Source: Micromonospora orduensis | Lineage (GTDB): Bacteria > Actinomycetota > Actinomycetes > Mycobacteriales > Micromonosporaceae | Length of the DNA: 35,179 bases | Reading direction: 5' to 3' | Assembly: GCF_006228125.1 (NCBI RefSeq) | Contig: NZ_VDFY01000071.1 | Span: 1-35,179, forward strand | Part shown: piece by piece, positions 15,549 through 22,625 of the stretch | Position numbering within the stretch: position 1 is the first letter of the stretch | Layout of the letters: the number at the start of each line of letters is the position of its first letter | Translations under genes and position numbers: made by a program | Notes under the pieces: generated by a model | Told to the model about the DNA's origin: nothing | The model's input: only the letters and a program-made list of their open reading frames with translations | The model's database searches: none

Positions 15549-16313
15549 ATGACTGTTGAGCACCCCGCGCTCGCACTGCGTGGCCTGGCCAAGCGGTTCG
15601 ACGGCACGATCGCGGTGGCCGGCGTCGACCTGGACGTCCCCGCCGGCTCCTTCTACGGCCTGCTCGGCCCGAACGGTGCCGGCAAGACCACCACCCTGTC
15701 GATGGCTGTCGGGTTGTTACGACCGGACGCCGGCTCGGCCCAGGTGCTCGGGCACGACGTCTGGCAGGACCCGGTCACCGCCAAGCGGCTGCTCGGCGTG
15801 ATGCCCGACGGGGTCCGGTTGTTCGACCGGCTGACCGGGGCGGAGCTGCTGGCGTACAACGGGTTGTTGCGCGGGATGGACCCGGCGGTGGTCGACCAGC
15901 GGGCCGCTGAGCTGCTGGACGTGCTGGCGCTCGGCGACGCCGGCCGGACGCTTGTGGTGGACTACTCGGCGGGCATGAAGAAGAAGATCGGTCTGGCCTG
16001 CGCGCTGCTGCACGGCCCTCGGCTGCTGGTGTTGGACGAGCCCTTCGAGGCGGTCGACCCGGTCTCGGCCGCGCTGATCCGCGACATCCTGACCAGGTAC
16101 GCGGCCGGTGGCGGCACTGTGGTGTTCTCCAGTCATGTGATGGAGGTCGTCGAGCGGCTCTGCTCGCACGTGGCGATCCTGGCCCAGGGCGTCATCAAGC
16201 GGGTCGGAACGATCGACGAGGTCCGTGGCGGTCGCTCCCTGGAGCAGGTCTTCGTCGAGGTGGTCGGCGGGCGTACCGCGACCGGCGAGGAGTTGTCGTG
16301 GCTCTCCCGGTGA
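15549..16313 (+). CDS. ABC transporter ATP-binding protein
   Basis: This 254-residue ATPase energises the permease that follows. Walker A is GPNGAGKTT (about residues 39-47), the signature is YSAGMKKK (a variant of LSGGQ common in this subgroup), Walker B is LLVLDEPFEAVDP and the switch histidine is in SSHVMEVVE. The subfamily is the ABC-2 type used for export of drugs, lipids or polymers, and the substrate is unknown. Translation of the permease begins 16 bases before this gene ends, so the two are tightly coupled. It is preceded by a leaderless-type -10 box. Confidence 0.93.
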   Translation: MTVEHPALALRGLAKRFDGTIAVAGVDLDVPAGSFYGLLGPNGAGKTTTLSMAVGLLRPDAGSAQVLGHDVWQDPVTAKRLLGVMPDGVRLFDRLTGAELLAYNGLLRGMDPAVVDQRAAELLDVLALGDAGRTLVVDYSAGMKKKIGLACALLHGPRLLVLDEPFEAVDPVSAALIRDILTRYAAGGGTVVFSSHVMEVVERLCSHVAILAQGVIKRVGTIDEVRGGRSLEQVFVEVVGGRTATGEELSWLSR

Positions 16314-18001
16314 GTGCGGACGCCACCCCCGCCGCCCCCGTACGGTCGGTCTCCGCTCGCCACTTCGTGCGGCTCAAGCTGCGGGTGATGGGCAACAACT
16401 TTCGGGGCCAGGGCTGGCGGATCGCCCTGTTCATCGGCGGCGCGTTGCTCGGGCTCTGGTTCGCCGCCGGCGGTTTCTTCCTCTTTGCCGCGCCGGGCCT
16501 GACCGGCAACGGCGAGTACGCGGTGCTGGTCGCGGCGGCGGGTGGCGGGCTGCTGGTGCTCGGTTGGCTGCTGCTGCCACTTGTCTTCTTCGGTGTGGAC
16601 GAGACACTCGACCCGGCCCGGTTCGCGCTGCTGCCGCTGCCCCGGCGCACGTTGGTGACCGGCCTGTTCGTGGCGGCCCTGATCAGCGTGCCGGTGCTGG
16701 CGGTGCTCATCGCGTCGTTCGGGCTGGTGCTGACCGCCTGGTCGTTGGGTGGCTGGTCGGCGGGGCTGACCGCCGTCCTGGGTGTGCTCGCCGGGCTGCT
16801 GCTCTGCGTGGCCGCCAGCCGGGCGGTGACCAGCGCGTTCGCCACCATGTTGCGGTCCCGGCGGGTCCGTGACCTGGCGGCCGTGCTGCTGGCGGTGACC
16901 GCCGCGTTGCTCGGCCCGTTGCAGGTCTTCGGCCTGGCCGCGCTGCGCGAGGCGGACTGGGCGCGGCTGGCCGGCGTGGCGACAGTGATCGGTTGGACGC
17001 CGTTGGGCGCCCCGTGGACCGCCGGCATCGACGTGGCCCAGGGGCGGGTGTGGGCGGCACCGGTCAAGGTGCTGATCACGGTGGCGACGCTGGGCGCCCT
17101 GCTGACCTGGTGGTCCCGGTCGATCGAATCGGCGATGGTGGGTGCGGCGAGCGCCGGTAAGGCTCCGGTGCGACGCGGAGTTGCCGACGGCGCGGTGGCC
17201 CAACTGTTTCCCCGGGTCGCCGGCTGGGCCCGCCGGGACCAGTTCGGTGCCCTGGTCGCCCGGGAGGCCCGGTACTGGTGGCGGGACGCGCGCCGCCGGG
17301 CCAACCTGATCACGATCGCGGTGGTCGGCATCTTCGTGCCAGTGATGATCAACGTTACCGGCGGGGACTTCGCGGCCATGGGCGAGGAGGGGTTCACGGC
17401 GGCTGCCAGCGACAGCTCACCGGTGGTGGTCACCATCTCCATGCTCTTCGTCGGCGTACTCGCCTCGGTCACCCTGGCCAACCAGTTCGGCTTCGACGGC
17501 AGCGCGTACGCCGCGAACGTGGTGGCCGGGGTGCCCGGCCGGGTCGAGCTGCGGGCACGGATGACGGCCTTCTCGCTGTACGTGCTGCCGATGCTGGCGG
17601 TCGTCGGGGTGGTGCTGTCGGTGCTGATCGGTCACCCCGGTTGGATCGGGCTCACGATCGGCAGCCTGGTCGCCACCTACGGCGCCGGGCTGGCGGTGAA
17701 CAGCCTGGTCTCGGTGCTCGGGGCGTACTCGCTGCCGGAGACGAGCAACCCGTTCGCGATGAACAGCGGTGCGGGCCTGACGAAGGGGCTGCTCACCCTG
17801 CTGGCCATGCTCGCCTCGGCGGTCGCCGCGGTGCCGATGGTGGTGGCAGCCGCGCTCCTCGGCGACGCGTGGCTCTGGCTGGCCCTGCCGGTCGGCGTCG
17901 CGTACGGGCTGGGCGCGGCGCTGCTCGGCGCGTACCTGGCCGGCGACGTGCTGGACCGACGCCAGCCGGAGCTGCTGGCCACGGTCACCCCGCGCCGCTA
18001 G
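16298..18001 (+). CDS. ABC-2-like transporter permease
   Basis: This 567-residue integral membrane protein has about 12 hydrophobic helices and forms the channel for the preceding ATPase. The N-terminus (RHFVRLKLRVMGNNFRGQGW) is cytoplasmic; helices start near residue 43. A central soluble stretch has FGALVAREARYWWRDARRRA, typical of two-lobed ABC exporters. The start GTG at 16298 has GAGGAG upstream and overlaps the ATPase gene. It ends base-to-base with the convergent DUF397 gene, leaving no room for a conventional terminator. Substrate unknown. Confidence 0.88.
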   Translation: MALPVSADATPAAPVRSVSARHFVRLKLRVMGNNFRGQGWRIALFIGGALLGLWFAAGGFFLFAAPGLTGNGEYAVLVAAAGGGLLVLGWLLLPLVFFGVDETLDPARFALLPLPRRTLVTGLFVAALISVPVLAVLIASFGLVLTAWSLGGWSAGLTAVLGVLAGLLLCVAASRAVTSAFATMLRSRRVRDLAAVLLAVTAALLGPLQVFGLAALREADWARLAGVATVIGWTPLGAPWTAGIDVAQGRVWAAPVKVLITVATLGALLTWWSRSIESAMVGAASAGKAPVRRGVADGAVAQLFPRVAGWARRDQFGALVAREARYWWRDARRRANLITIAVVGIFVPVMINVTGGDFAAMGEEGFTAAASDSSPVVVTISMLFVGVLASVTLANQFGFDGSAYAANVVAGVPGRVELRARMTAFSLYVLPMLAVVGVVLSVLIGHPGWIGLTIGSLVATYGAGLAVNSLVSVLGAYSLPETSNPFAMNSGAGLTKGLLTLLAMLASAVAAVPMVVAAALLGDAWLWLALPVGVAYGLGAALLGAYLAGDVLDRRQPELLATVTPRR

Positions 18002-18208
18002 CTAGCCGGCGCGTCGGCCGGGGGTACGGGCAGCGTCGGCGAGGAAGCCACGCCACGCCGCCGGAGCGAAGGCGAGGACCGGGCCGGAGCGGTCCTTGCT
18101 GTCCCGGACCAGCACCACACCGGGCAGGTTGCCCGCCACCTCGACGCAGTTGCCGCCGGAGTCGGTCGACCGGGTGGAGGTGCGCCAGCGCGGCTCAATC
18201 ATCGTCAT
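18002..18208 (-). CDS. DUF397 family protein
   Basis: This 68-residue protein is of the actinobacterial DUF397 family: WRTSTRSTDSGGNCVEVA, VVLVRDSKDRSGPVLAF and APAAWRGFLADA are the usual phrases. DUF397 proteins are encoded next to XRE/DUF5753 regulators and are thought to antagonise them, in a system likened to toxin-antitoxin or developmental regulation in Streptomyces. Its ATG overlaps the stop of the upstream regulator (ATGA), so the two are coupled. It may be the effector that modulates the regulator; that is family-level inference. Confidence 0.93.
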   Translation of the reverse strand: MTMIEPRWRTSTRSTDSGGNCVEVAGNLPGVVLVRDSKDRSGPVLAFAPAAWRGFLADAARTPGRRAG

Positions 18209-18990
18209 GGTGTCACCTTCAGCTTCCGGATCAGATCCATTGAGGCACTTGTCGAGAGCGCTTCGCCGAGCAGACTATCCCATTTGCGATCAATCAATCG
18301 GAGCATTTCCGGGTCGTCCATGACGTGTCCGCGAGCGGCATTCTCCAGGTAGAGCACCCTGTCCCCGTCTGGCAGATCAGCGAACACGAAGCCGCCGCCG
18401 AGGCCGACATGCTCACCGACGTTCAGTGGAATGACGTGCAATCTGGTGAACGGGAGTTCTGCCACCTCAAGCAGTCGGCCGAGCTGGGCGTTGAGCACGG
18501 CGTGACCGCCCACCGGCCGGTGAAGTCCCATCTCGTCAACCAGGAAAACGCACATTGGCGGCGCTTCCCTGGACAGCAGCAGTTGGCGTTCCAGACGAAC
18601 CGCGACAAGCTCGTCAACCACAGCCGGCGAATGCAGCCCGCCCGCTGAGATGACGGCGCGGGCATATTCCTCGGTCTGGAGGAGGCCGGGCACGAGACAT
18701 GCCTCGAAGGCACGTAGACGTGTCGCCTTCTGCTCGTATCCACGCCAGGGAACAAACCAGGATGGGCCGCGGTCCTGGTCCGCGGCCTTGAGAAGTTCGG
18801 CGAGGAGGCCGCCGGTGGCGAGGGCTTCGTCGGCGGCGACCGCGAACTCCATTGTCGGCCGGCGTCGGCCGGTTTCGATTGCCGCCACCGTGGAGGGACT
18901 CCAGCGGGTGGCCGTCGCCAACGCCTCCTGGGACATCTCGGCACCGGCCCGGGCAGCCTTCAACGCCCGTACCCACATTTCGACGTTCAT
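18205..18990 (-). CDS. XRE-family regulator with DUF5753 domain
   Basis: This 261-residue DNA-binding protein has a helix-turn-helix (about residues 12-62: MSQEALATATRWSPSTVAAI, ETGRRRPT) and a DUF5753 C-terminal domain (about 85-255: FEACLVPGLLQTEEYARAVI, RLERQLLL, GGHAVLNAQLGRL, LHVIPLN, LYLENAARGHVMDDPE). Such proteins regulate themselves and often development or antibiotic genes. The start ATG at 18990 puts the HTH in its usual place; an in-frame start at 19035 would lie across the palindrome CTTACC/GGTAAG immediately upstream. It forms an operon with the DUF397 gene. Confidence 0.93.
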   Translation of the reverse strand: MNVEMWVRALKAARAGAEMSQEALATATRWSPSTVAAIETGRRRPTMEFAVAADEALATGGLLAELLKAADQDRGPSWFVPWRGYEQKATRLRAFEACLVPGLLQTEEYARAVISAGGLHSPAVVDELVAVRLERQLLLSREAPPMCVFLVDEMGLHRPVGGHAVLNAQLGRLLEVAELPFTRLHVIPLNVGEHVGLGGGFVFADLPDGDRVLYLENAARGHVMDDPEMLRLIDRKWDSLLGEALSTSASMDLIRKLKVTP

Positions 18991-18991
18991 C

Positions 18992-19008
18992 CTTACCTCT
19001 CCGGTAAG
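18992..19008. promoter_or_regulatory. Palindrome CTTACC-N5-GGTAAG before the XRE gene
   Basis: Perfect 6-base arms around TCTCC sit one base upstream of the XRE start codon, covering the ribosome binding region. An autoregulatory operator is the simplest reading. Confidence 0.5.
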
Positions 19009-19128
19009 TACGTGACCGCGCTGCGTAGTAAGCACTGGAATCCTCCCTTGTTCGCGCCCTTCCGTCCAGGGTGGAGGACGCGCGGCCCGGCCGGTGGAGG
19101 CGACGTCCCGGCGACCGGGTCCTGCGTC

Positions 19129-19163
19129 GGGCCGCCCCGGTCATCCCCCGATCGGGGCGGCCC
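19129..19163 (+). other. Strong hairpin upstream of the small ORF
   Basis: An 11-bp perfect stem (GGGCCGCCCCG, 19129-19139, with 19153-19163) encloses a 13-base loop. The downstream arm overlaps a 12-base palindrome CCCCGATCGGGG (19146-19157). It ends ten bases before the ribosome site of the gene at 19188. No gene on the plus strand lies upstream, so it is a leader structure or an operator rather than a terminator. Confidence 0.5.
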
Positions 19164-19187
19164 TCGTCGACCGGGAGGAGATCAGCC

Positions 19188-19403
19188 ATGTTCGGGTTCA
19201 TCCGGGGCAGGAACGGGGCGCGGTGGTCGTACCGGAGAAGGAAGCCGGCGCCGACGGCGGCGCCGGGCGCGGAGGGGTCGCCGGGCGTGCCCGCTCAGCC
19301 GCCCGGGTGGGCGGACGGGCCGACGGTGGCCCTGCCGCGACCGGGCCGGGCGGGCTGGCTCACGCCGGCGCAGACCTGGCGCGCGAACGGCGGCCGATGG
19401 TGA
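19188..19403 (+). CDS. Small basic protein of unknown function
   Basis: This 71-residue protein begins MFGFIRGRNGARWSYRRRK and continues with a Pro-rich middle and the phrase QPPGWADGPTVALPRPGRAG, ending LTPAQTWRANGGRW. I recall similar small proteins in Micromonospora next to XRE/DUF397 genes, but no function is known. ATG at 19188 is preceded by a strong GGGAGGAG seven bases upstream, making expression likely. It lies between the divergent XRE gene and the Cys-motif/flavin reductase gene. Confidence 0.65.
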   Translation: MFGFIRGRNGARWSYRRRKPAPTAAPGAEGSPGVPAQPPGWADGPTVALPRPGRAGWLTPAQTWRANGGRW

Positions 19404-19448
19404 TGTGTGCCGCCGCCCGGGAGCGCCACCGGCCGCACGGTCCCGCAA

Positions 19449-19492
19449 GCGATATGACTCTGGGGCATGAATATGACTCAGCGTCATATCGC
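19449..19492. promoter_or_regulatory. Operator with three ATATGAC half-sites
   Basis: ATATGAC at 19471-19477 faces GTCATAT at 19483-19489 across five bases, a 19-bp palindrome. A further ATATGAC lies at 19452-19458, exactly 19 bases upstream. Taken with flanking bases, GCGATATGAC (19449-19458) and GTCATATCGC (19483-19492) are perfect 10-base arms. The A/T-rich cluster stands out in a GC-rich region and lies about 75 bases before the gene at 19567. Confidence 0.6.
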
Positions 19493-19566
19493 ACAAAGAG
19501 GAAGTGCCCTCCGACCGTCGGACCGGCCCGGTCGATCCCGTCACGGCGGCCCGACGGAGGTCGCTG

Positions 19567-20340
19567 GTGACCCGGCCGCACCTGCCGATGCGGCCGCTCT
19601 GGAGGTGTCGGAGTTGCGGCGCCCTCTGGCCGTGCCAGCCGGCGCGGCTGGCGTTGCTCGCCGAGTACCGGCACGACCGCGTGGGGCTGCTGGTCTACCT
19701 GGGCGCCCTGATGGCGGAGGCCGGCGACCAGCTCGCCCGGCTCAACGGGCGACCCGCCGACCTGCACGAGCGCTTCCTGGGCTGGGCACGCGGCCGGGGC
19801 GGCACAATGTTTCACGTGAATCATGAGCCGGGTGCCGAGATCCACCACACCGATCCGTTCGCGGTCCCGACCGGGCAGCGATCACCGGTACGCCGGCTGC
19901 GCGGTCGCCTCGCCGCGCCGGTCACGCTCTGGACGGCACCGGGTCCGGCGGGGCTGACCGTCTCGTCCACCCTGGTCGCCGAGGGCGAGCCGGACCGGCT
20001 GCTCGGTCTGATCGACGCGGAGTCCGACCTGTGGGCGGCCGTCGAGGACGCGGGGCGGTTCGCGGTCGCGCCACTCGGCCCGCCGCACCGGCAGCTCGCC
20101 GACCGGTTCGCCGGCCTGTTCCCGTCCCCGGGCGGCCTCTTCGCCACCGGGACGTGGACCGACACGCCGTACGGGCCGGTGCCGGAGGACGCCGGCGGCT
20201 GGGTGGGATGCCGGCTGGACAGCGCCCGTGAGTACGGCTGGGCGCTGCTGGTGGAGGCCACCATCGAGACGGTCGACCTGGCCGAGGACACGTCTCCGCT
20301 GCTGCACTACCGGGGTCGCTACCACGAGCTGCCGGGCTGA
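19567..20340 (+). CDS. Fusion of a short Cys-motif protein and a flavin-reductase-like domain
   Basis: One 257-residue open frame joins two units. Residues 1-80 (VTRPHLPMRPLWRCRSCGAL, WPCQPARLALLAEYRHDR) carry a C-x2-C-x5-C motif and resemble small stand-alone Micromonospora proteins of unknown function. Residues from about 95 (DPFAVPTGQRSPVRRLRGRL, PVTLWTAPGPAGLTVSSTLV, GGLFATGTWTDTPYGPVPED) resemble the FMN-binding split-barrel of flavin reductases. The join is at about residue 81, where an internal ATG (19807) and a parS-like sequence lie. GGAGG six bases before GTG 19567 supports that start. It could be a true fusion, or two genes whose separating stop was lost, with the reductase also started at 19807. 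Confidence 0.72.
   Translation: MTRPHLPMRPLWRCRSCGALWPCQPARLALLAEYRHDRVGLLVYLGALMAEAGDQLARLNGRPADLHERFLGWARGRGGTMFHVNHEPGAEIHHTDPFAVPTGQRSPVRRLRGRLAAPVTLWTAPGPAGLTVSSTLVAEGEPDRLLGLIDAESDLWAAVEDAGRFAVAPLGPPHRQLADRFAGLFPSPGGLFATGTWTDTPYGPVPEDAGGWVGCRLDSAREYGWALLVEATIETVDLAEDTSPLLHYRGRYHELPG
19808..19823. other. parS-like centromere site
   Basis: TGTTTCACGTGAATCA matches the ParB-binding consensus TGTTTCACGTGAAACA at 15 of 16 positions; only the base at 19821 differs. It lies inside coding sequence at the junction of the two fused domains. Chromosomal parS sites in actinobacteria cluster near oriC. Confidence 0.65.
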
Positions 20341-20357
20341 GGAGGCCCGGCAGCTCG
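20325..20357 (+). terminator. Terminator hairpin with the stop codon in its loop
   Basis: A perfect 13-bp stem (20325-20337 with 20345-20357) has a 7-base loop that begins with the TGA stop of the fused flavin-reductase gene. It separates this gene from the symporter operon downstream. Confidence 0.75.
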
Positions 20358-20370
20358 ACCGGTCACCGGG

Positions 20371-20384
20371 GTGATCTGGGTCAC
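20371..20384. promoter_or_regulatory. CRP-like operator upstream of the second symporter operon
   Basis: GTGA, six bases, TCAC is the core geometry of CRP/GlxR-family sites. Its centre lies about 98 bases upstream of a start point predicted from TACGGT (20464-20469). Acetate-uptake genes are common CRP-family targets. Confidence 0.45.
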
Positions 20385-20511
20385 TTGGCGCAGCGAGCCA
20401 ACCGTTCGGCGCACTCGGCGACCGGTGTCGATCTCAGCCTTCCCCGCCGAGGAGTGCGCTCTTTACGGTGCGCGAAACTCCTCTGACGCCTGTGAAGGTG
20501 GTGATCCACAA

Positions 20512-20877
20512 ATGTCCACGGACACACCCGCTCCGGCCGCTTCCCAGTCGGACAAGTACCTGGCCGTACAACGGTCGGACGAGTTCGCCGGGCTGCGGCG
20601 TACGTTGCGCGGCTTCGTCTTCCCGATGACCGTCGCGTTCTTCCTGTGGTATGCGCTCTACGTCATTCTCTCCGCGTACGCCCGGGACTTCATGGGCACG
20701 AAGCTGTTCGGCAGCAACATCAACGTCGCGCTCGTCTTCGGCCTGCTCCAGTTCGTCTCCACGTTCCTGATCGCCTGGCTGTACTCCCGGTTCGCGGACC
20801 GGAAGATCGACCCGGTCGCCGACCGGATCCGTGCCGAGATCGGGGAGGTGACCCATGACAACGGTCCACGCGGCTGA
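20512..20877 (+). CDS. DUF485 family membrane protein
   Basis: This 121-residue protein is of the DUF485 (YjcH) family, small partners of acetate symporters. After a polar N-terminus (SDKYLAVQRSDEFAGLRRTL) come two membrane helices (about 41-60 and 76-95) with the family phrases FVFPMTVAFFLWYALYVILS, FGLLQFVSTFLIAWLY and a short basic tail. ATG at 20512 is preceded by GAAGG. It overlaps the symporter start by 23 bases, so the two are co-translated. It is the better-conserved of the two DUF485-like proteins here. Confidence 0.95.
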   Translation: MSTDTPAPAASQSDKYLAVQRSDEFAGLRRTLRGFVFPMTVAFFLWYALYVILSAYARDFMGTKLFGSNINVALVFGLLQFVSTFLIAWLYSRFADRKIDPVADRIRAEIGEVTHDNGPRG

Positions 20878-22546
20878 CCTGCTCCTCGCTGCCGAGGCGG
20901 GCAACCACACCGCCCGCAACCTGACCATCACGCTGTTCCTGGTGTTCGTGGCGGTGACCCTGGCCATCACCATCTGGGCCAGCCGGCAGACGAAGACGGC
21001 TACCGACTTCTACGCGGGTGGCCGGTCGTTCTCCGGCTTCCAGAACGGCATGGCGATCGGTGGCGACTACATGTCGGCCGCCTCGTTCCTCGGCATCGCC
21101 GGCATCATCGCGCTCTACGGCTACGACGGCTTCCTCTACTCGATCGGCTTCCTGGTCGCCTGGCTGGTGGCCCTGCTGCTGGTGGCGGAGCTGCTGCGCA
21201 ACTCGGGCCGGTACACGATGGCCGACGTGCTCGCCTTCCGGATGCGCCAGCGTCCGGTGCGTACGGCGGCGGCGGTCTCCACCATCACGGTGTCGATCTT
21301 CTACCTGCTGGCCCAGATGGTCGGCGCGGGCGCGCTTGTCGCGCTGCTGCTCGGCATCAAGCCCGGGACGACCTTCCTCGGAATGGACGCCGCCACCGCC
21401 AAGGTGGCCACCATCATCATGGTCGGCGCCCTGATGATCATCTACGTGACCGTTGGTGGCATGAAGGGCACCACCTACGTGCAGATCGTCAAGGCGTTCC
21501 TGCTGATGGGCGGCGCGCTGCTGATGACCCTGCTGGTGCTGGCGAAGTACAAGTTCAACCTGTCGTCGCTGCTCGGCGACGCCGCCGCCTCCTCCGGCAA
21601 GGGCAGCGCCTTCCTCGAACCAGGTCTGCGGTACGGCGTCGAAGTGGCCGGCAACGCGACACAGACCTTCTACAACAAGGTCGACCTGCTGTCGCTGGGC
21701 ATCGCCCTGGTGCTCGGCACCGCCGGCCTGCCGCACATCCTGATCCGCTTCTACACCGTGCCGACCGCCAAGGCGGCCCGCAAGAGCGTGCTCTGGGCGA
21801 TCGGCATCATCGGCACCTTCTACCTGCTCACCCTGGCCCTCGGCTTCGGTGCGGCGGCGCTGGTCGGCAGCGAGGCGATCACCGCGCAGGACAAGGCCGG
21901 CAACACGGCGGCACCTCAGTTGGCCGAGGCGCTCGGTATCGACTTCTTCGGTGGCGACCTGGGTGGTGCCGCCCTGTTGGCGATCATCGCGGCGGTCGCC
22001 TTCGCCACCATCCTGGCGGTGGTCGCCGGGTTGACCCTGGCCTCCTCGTCCAGCCTGGCGCACGACTTCTACGCGAACGTCATGAAGAGGGGCGAGGCGT
22101 CGGAGCGTCAGGAGGTACGGGTCGCCCGGATCTCCGCCCTGGTGATCGGCGCGGTCTCCATCCTGTTGTCGATCTACGCGCAGAACCTGAACGTGGCGTT
22201 CCTGGTGGCGTTGGCCTTCGCGGTCGCCGCCTCGGGCAACCTGCCGGCGATCCTCTACAGCCTGTTCTGGCGGCGGTTCAACACCTCCGGCGCGGTGTGG
22301 GCGATCTACGGTGGCCTGCTCTCGGCCGTACTGCTGGTGTTCTTCTCGCCTGTGGTCTCGGGCGCGGCGACCTCGATGTTCCCGGACCACGACTGGCAGT
22401 GGTTCCCGCTGTCCAACCCGGGCATCCTCTCCATCCCGTTCGGCTTCCTCTGCGGATGGATCGGCACGCTCATCTCCAAGGAGAACGACGAGGCGAAGTA
22501 CGCGGAGCTGGAGGTGCGCGCCCTCACCGGTTCGGGCGCCCACTGA
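20855..22546 (+). CDS. actP: Cation/acetate symporter
   Basis: This 563-residue SSS-family transporter is a close match to ActP, which imports acetate and other short carboxylates with a cation. It has about 13-14 helices. Signature segments are ATDFYAGGRSFSGFQNGMAI, GGDYMSAASFLGIAGIIALY, GTAGLPHILIRFYTVPTAK, ASSSSLAHDFYANVMKRGEA and LNVAFLVALAFAVAASGNLP. The ribosome site GGGGAGG lies seven bases before ATG 20855. It is downstream of DUF485 in the same operon and is followed by a strong terminator. It is paralogous to the transporter at 13525-15165 but has a shorter extracytoplasmic loop. Confidence 0.95.
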   Translation: MTTVHAADLLLAAEAGNHTARNLTITLFLVFVAVTLAITIWASRQTKTATDFYAGGRSFSGFQNGMAIGGDYMSAASFLGIAGIIALYGYDGFLYSIGFLVAWLVALLLVAELLRNSGRYTMADVLAFRMRQRPVRTAAAVSTITVSIFYLLAQMVGAGALVALLLGIKPGTTFLGMDAATAKVATIIMVGALMIIYVTVGGMKGTTYVQIVKAFLLMGGALLMTLLVLAKYKFNLSSLLGDAAASSGKGSAFLEPGLRYGVEVAGNATQTFYNKVDLLSLGIALVLGTAGLPHILIRFYTVPTAKAARKSVLWAIGIIGTFYLLTLALGFGAAALVGSEAITAQDKAGNTAAPQLAEALGIDFFGGDLGGAALLAIIAAVAFATILAVVAGLTLASSSSLAHDFYANVMKRGEASERQEVRVARISALVIGAVSILLSIYAQNLNVAFLVALAFAVAASGNLPAILYSLFWRRFNTSGAVWAIYGGLLSAVLLVFFSPVVSGAATSMFPDHDWQWFPLSNPGILSIPFGFLCGWIGTLISKENDEAKYAELEVRALTGSGAH

Positions 22547-22554
22547 CACTCCGG

Positions 22555-22593
22555 ACGGGCCCCCGCCGACGCCACGCGTCAGCGGGGGCCCGT
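22555..22593 (+). terminator. Terminator of the actP operon
   Basis: A perfect 12-bp stem (22555-22566 with 22582-22593) continues, after one mismatch, into a 5-bp inner stem with a 3-base loop. It starts nine bases after the stop codon. Confidence 0.85.
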
Positions 22594-22612
22594 TCCCGTA
22601 TCCGGGGATCGG

Positions 22613-22618
22613 TAGGCT
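22613..22618 (+). promoter_or_regulatory. -10 box TAGGCT, leaderless-type
   Basis: TAGGCT ends 7 bases before the ATG at 22626, directly downstream of the actP terminator. Confidence 0.5.
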
Positions 22619-22625
22619 GACCGGC

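Noticed and set aside
20401..20409. LytTR-type half-site ACCGTTCGG before actP
   Set aside because: The consensus is so degenerate that dozens of matches are expected by chance in the window, and no properly spaced second repeat is present.
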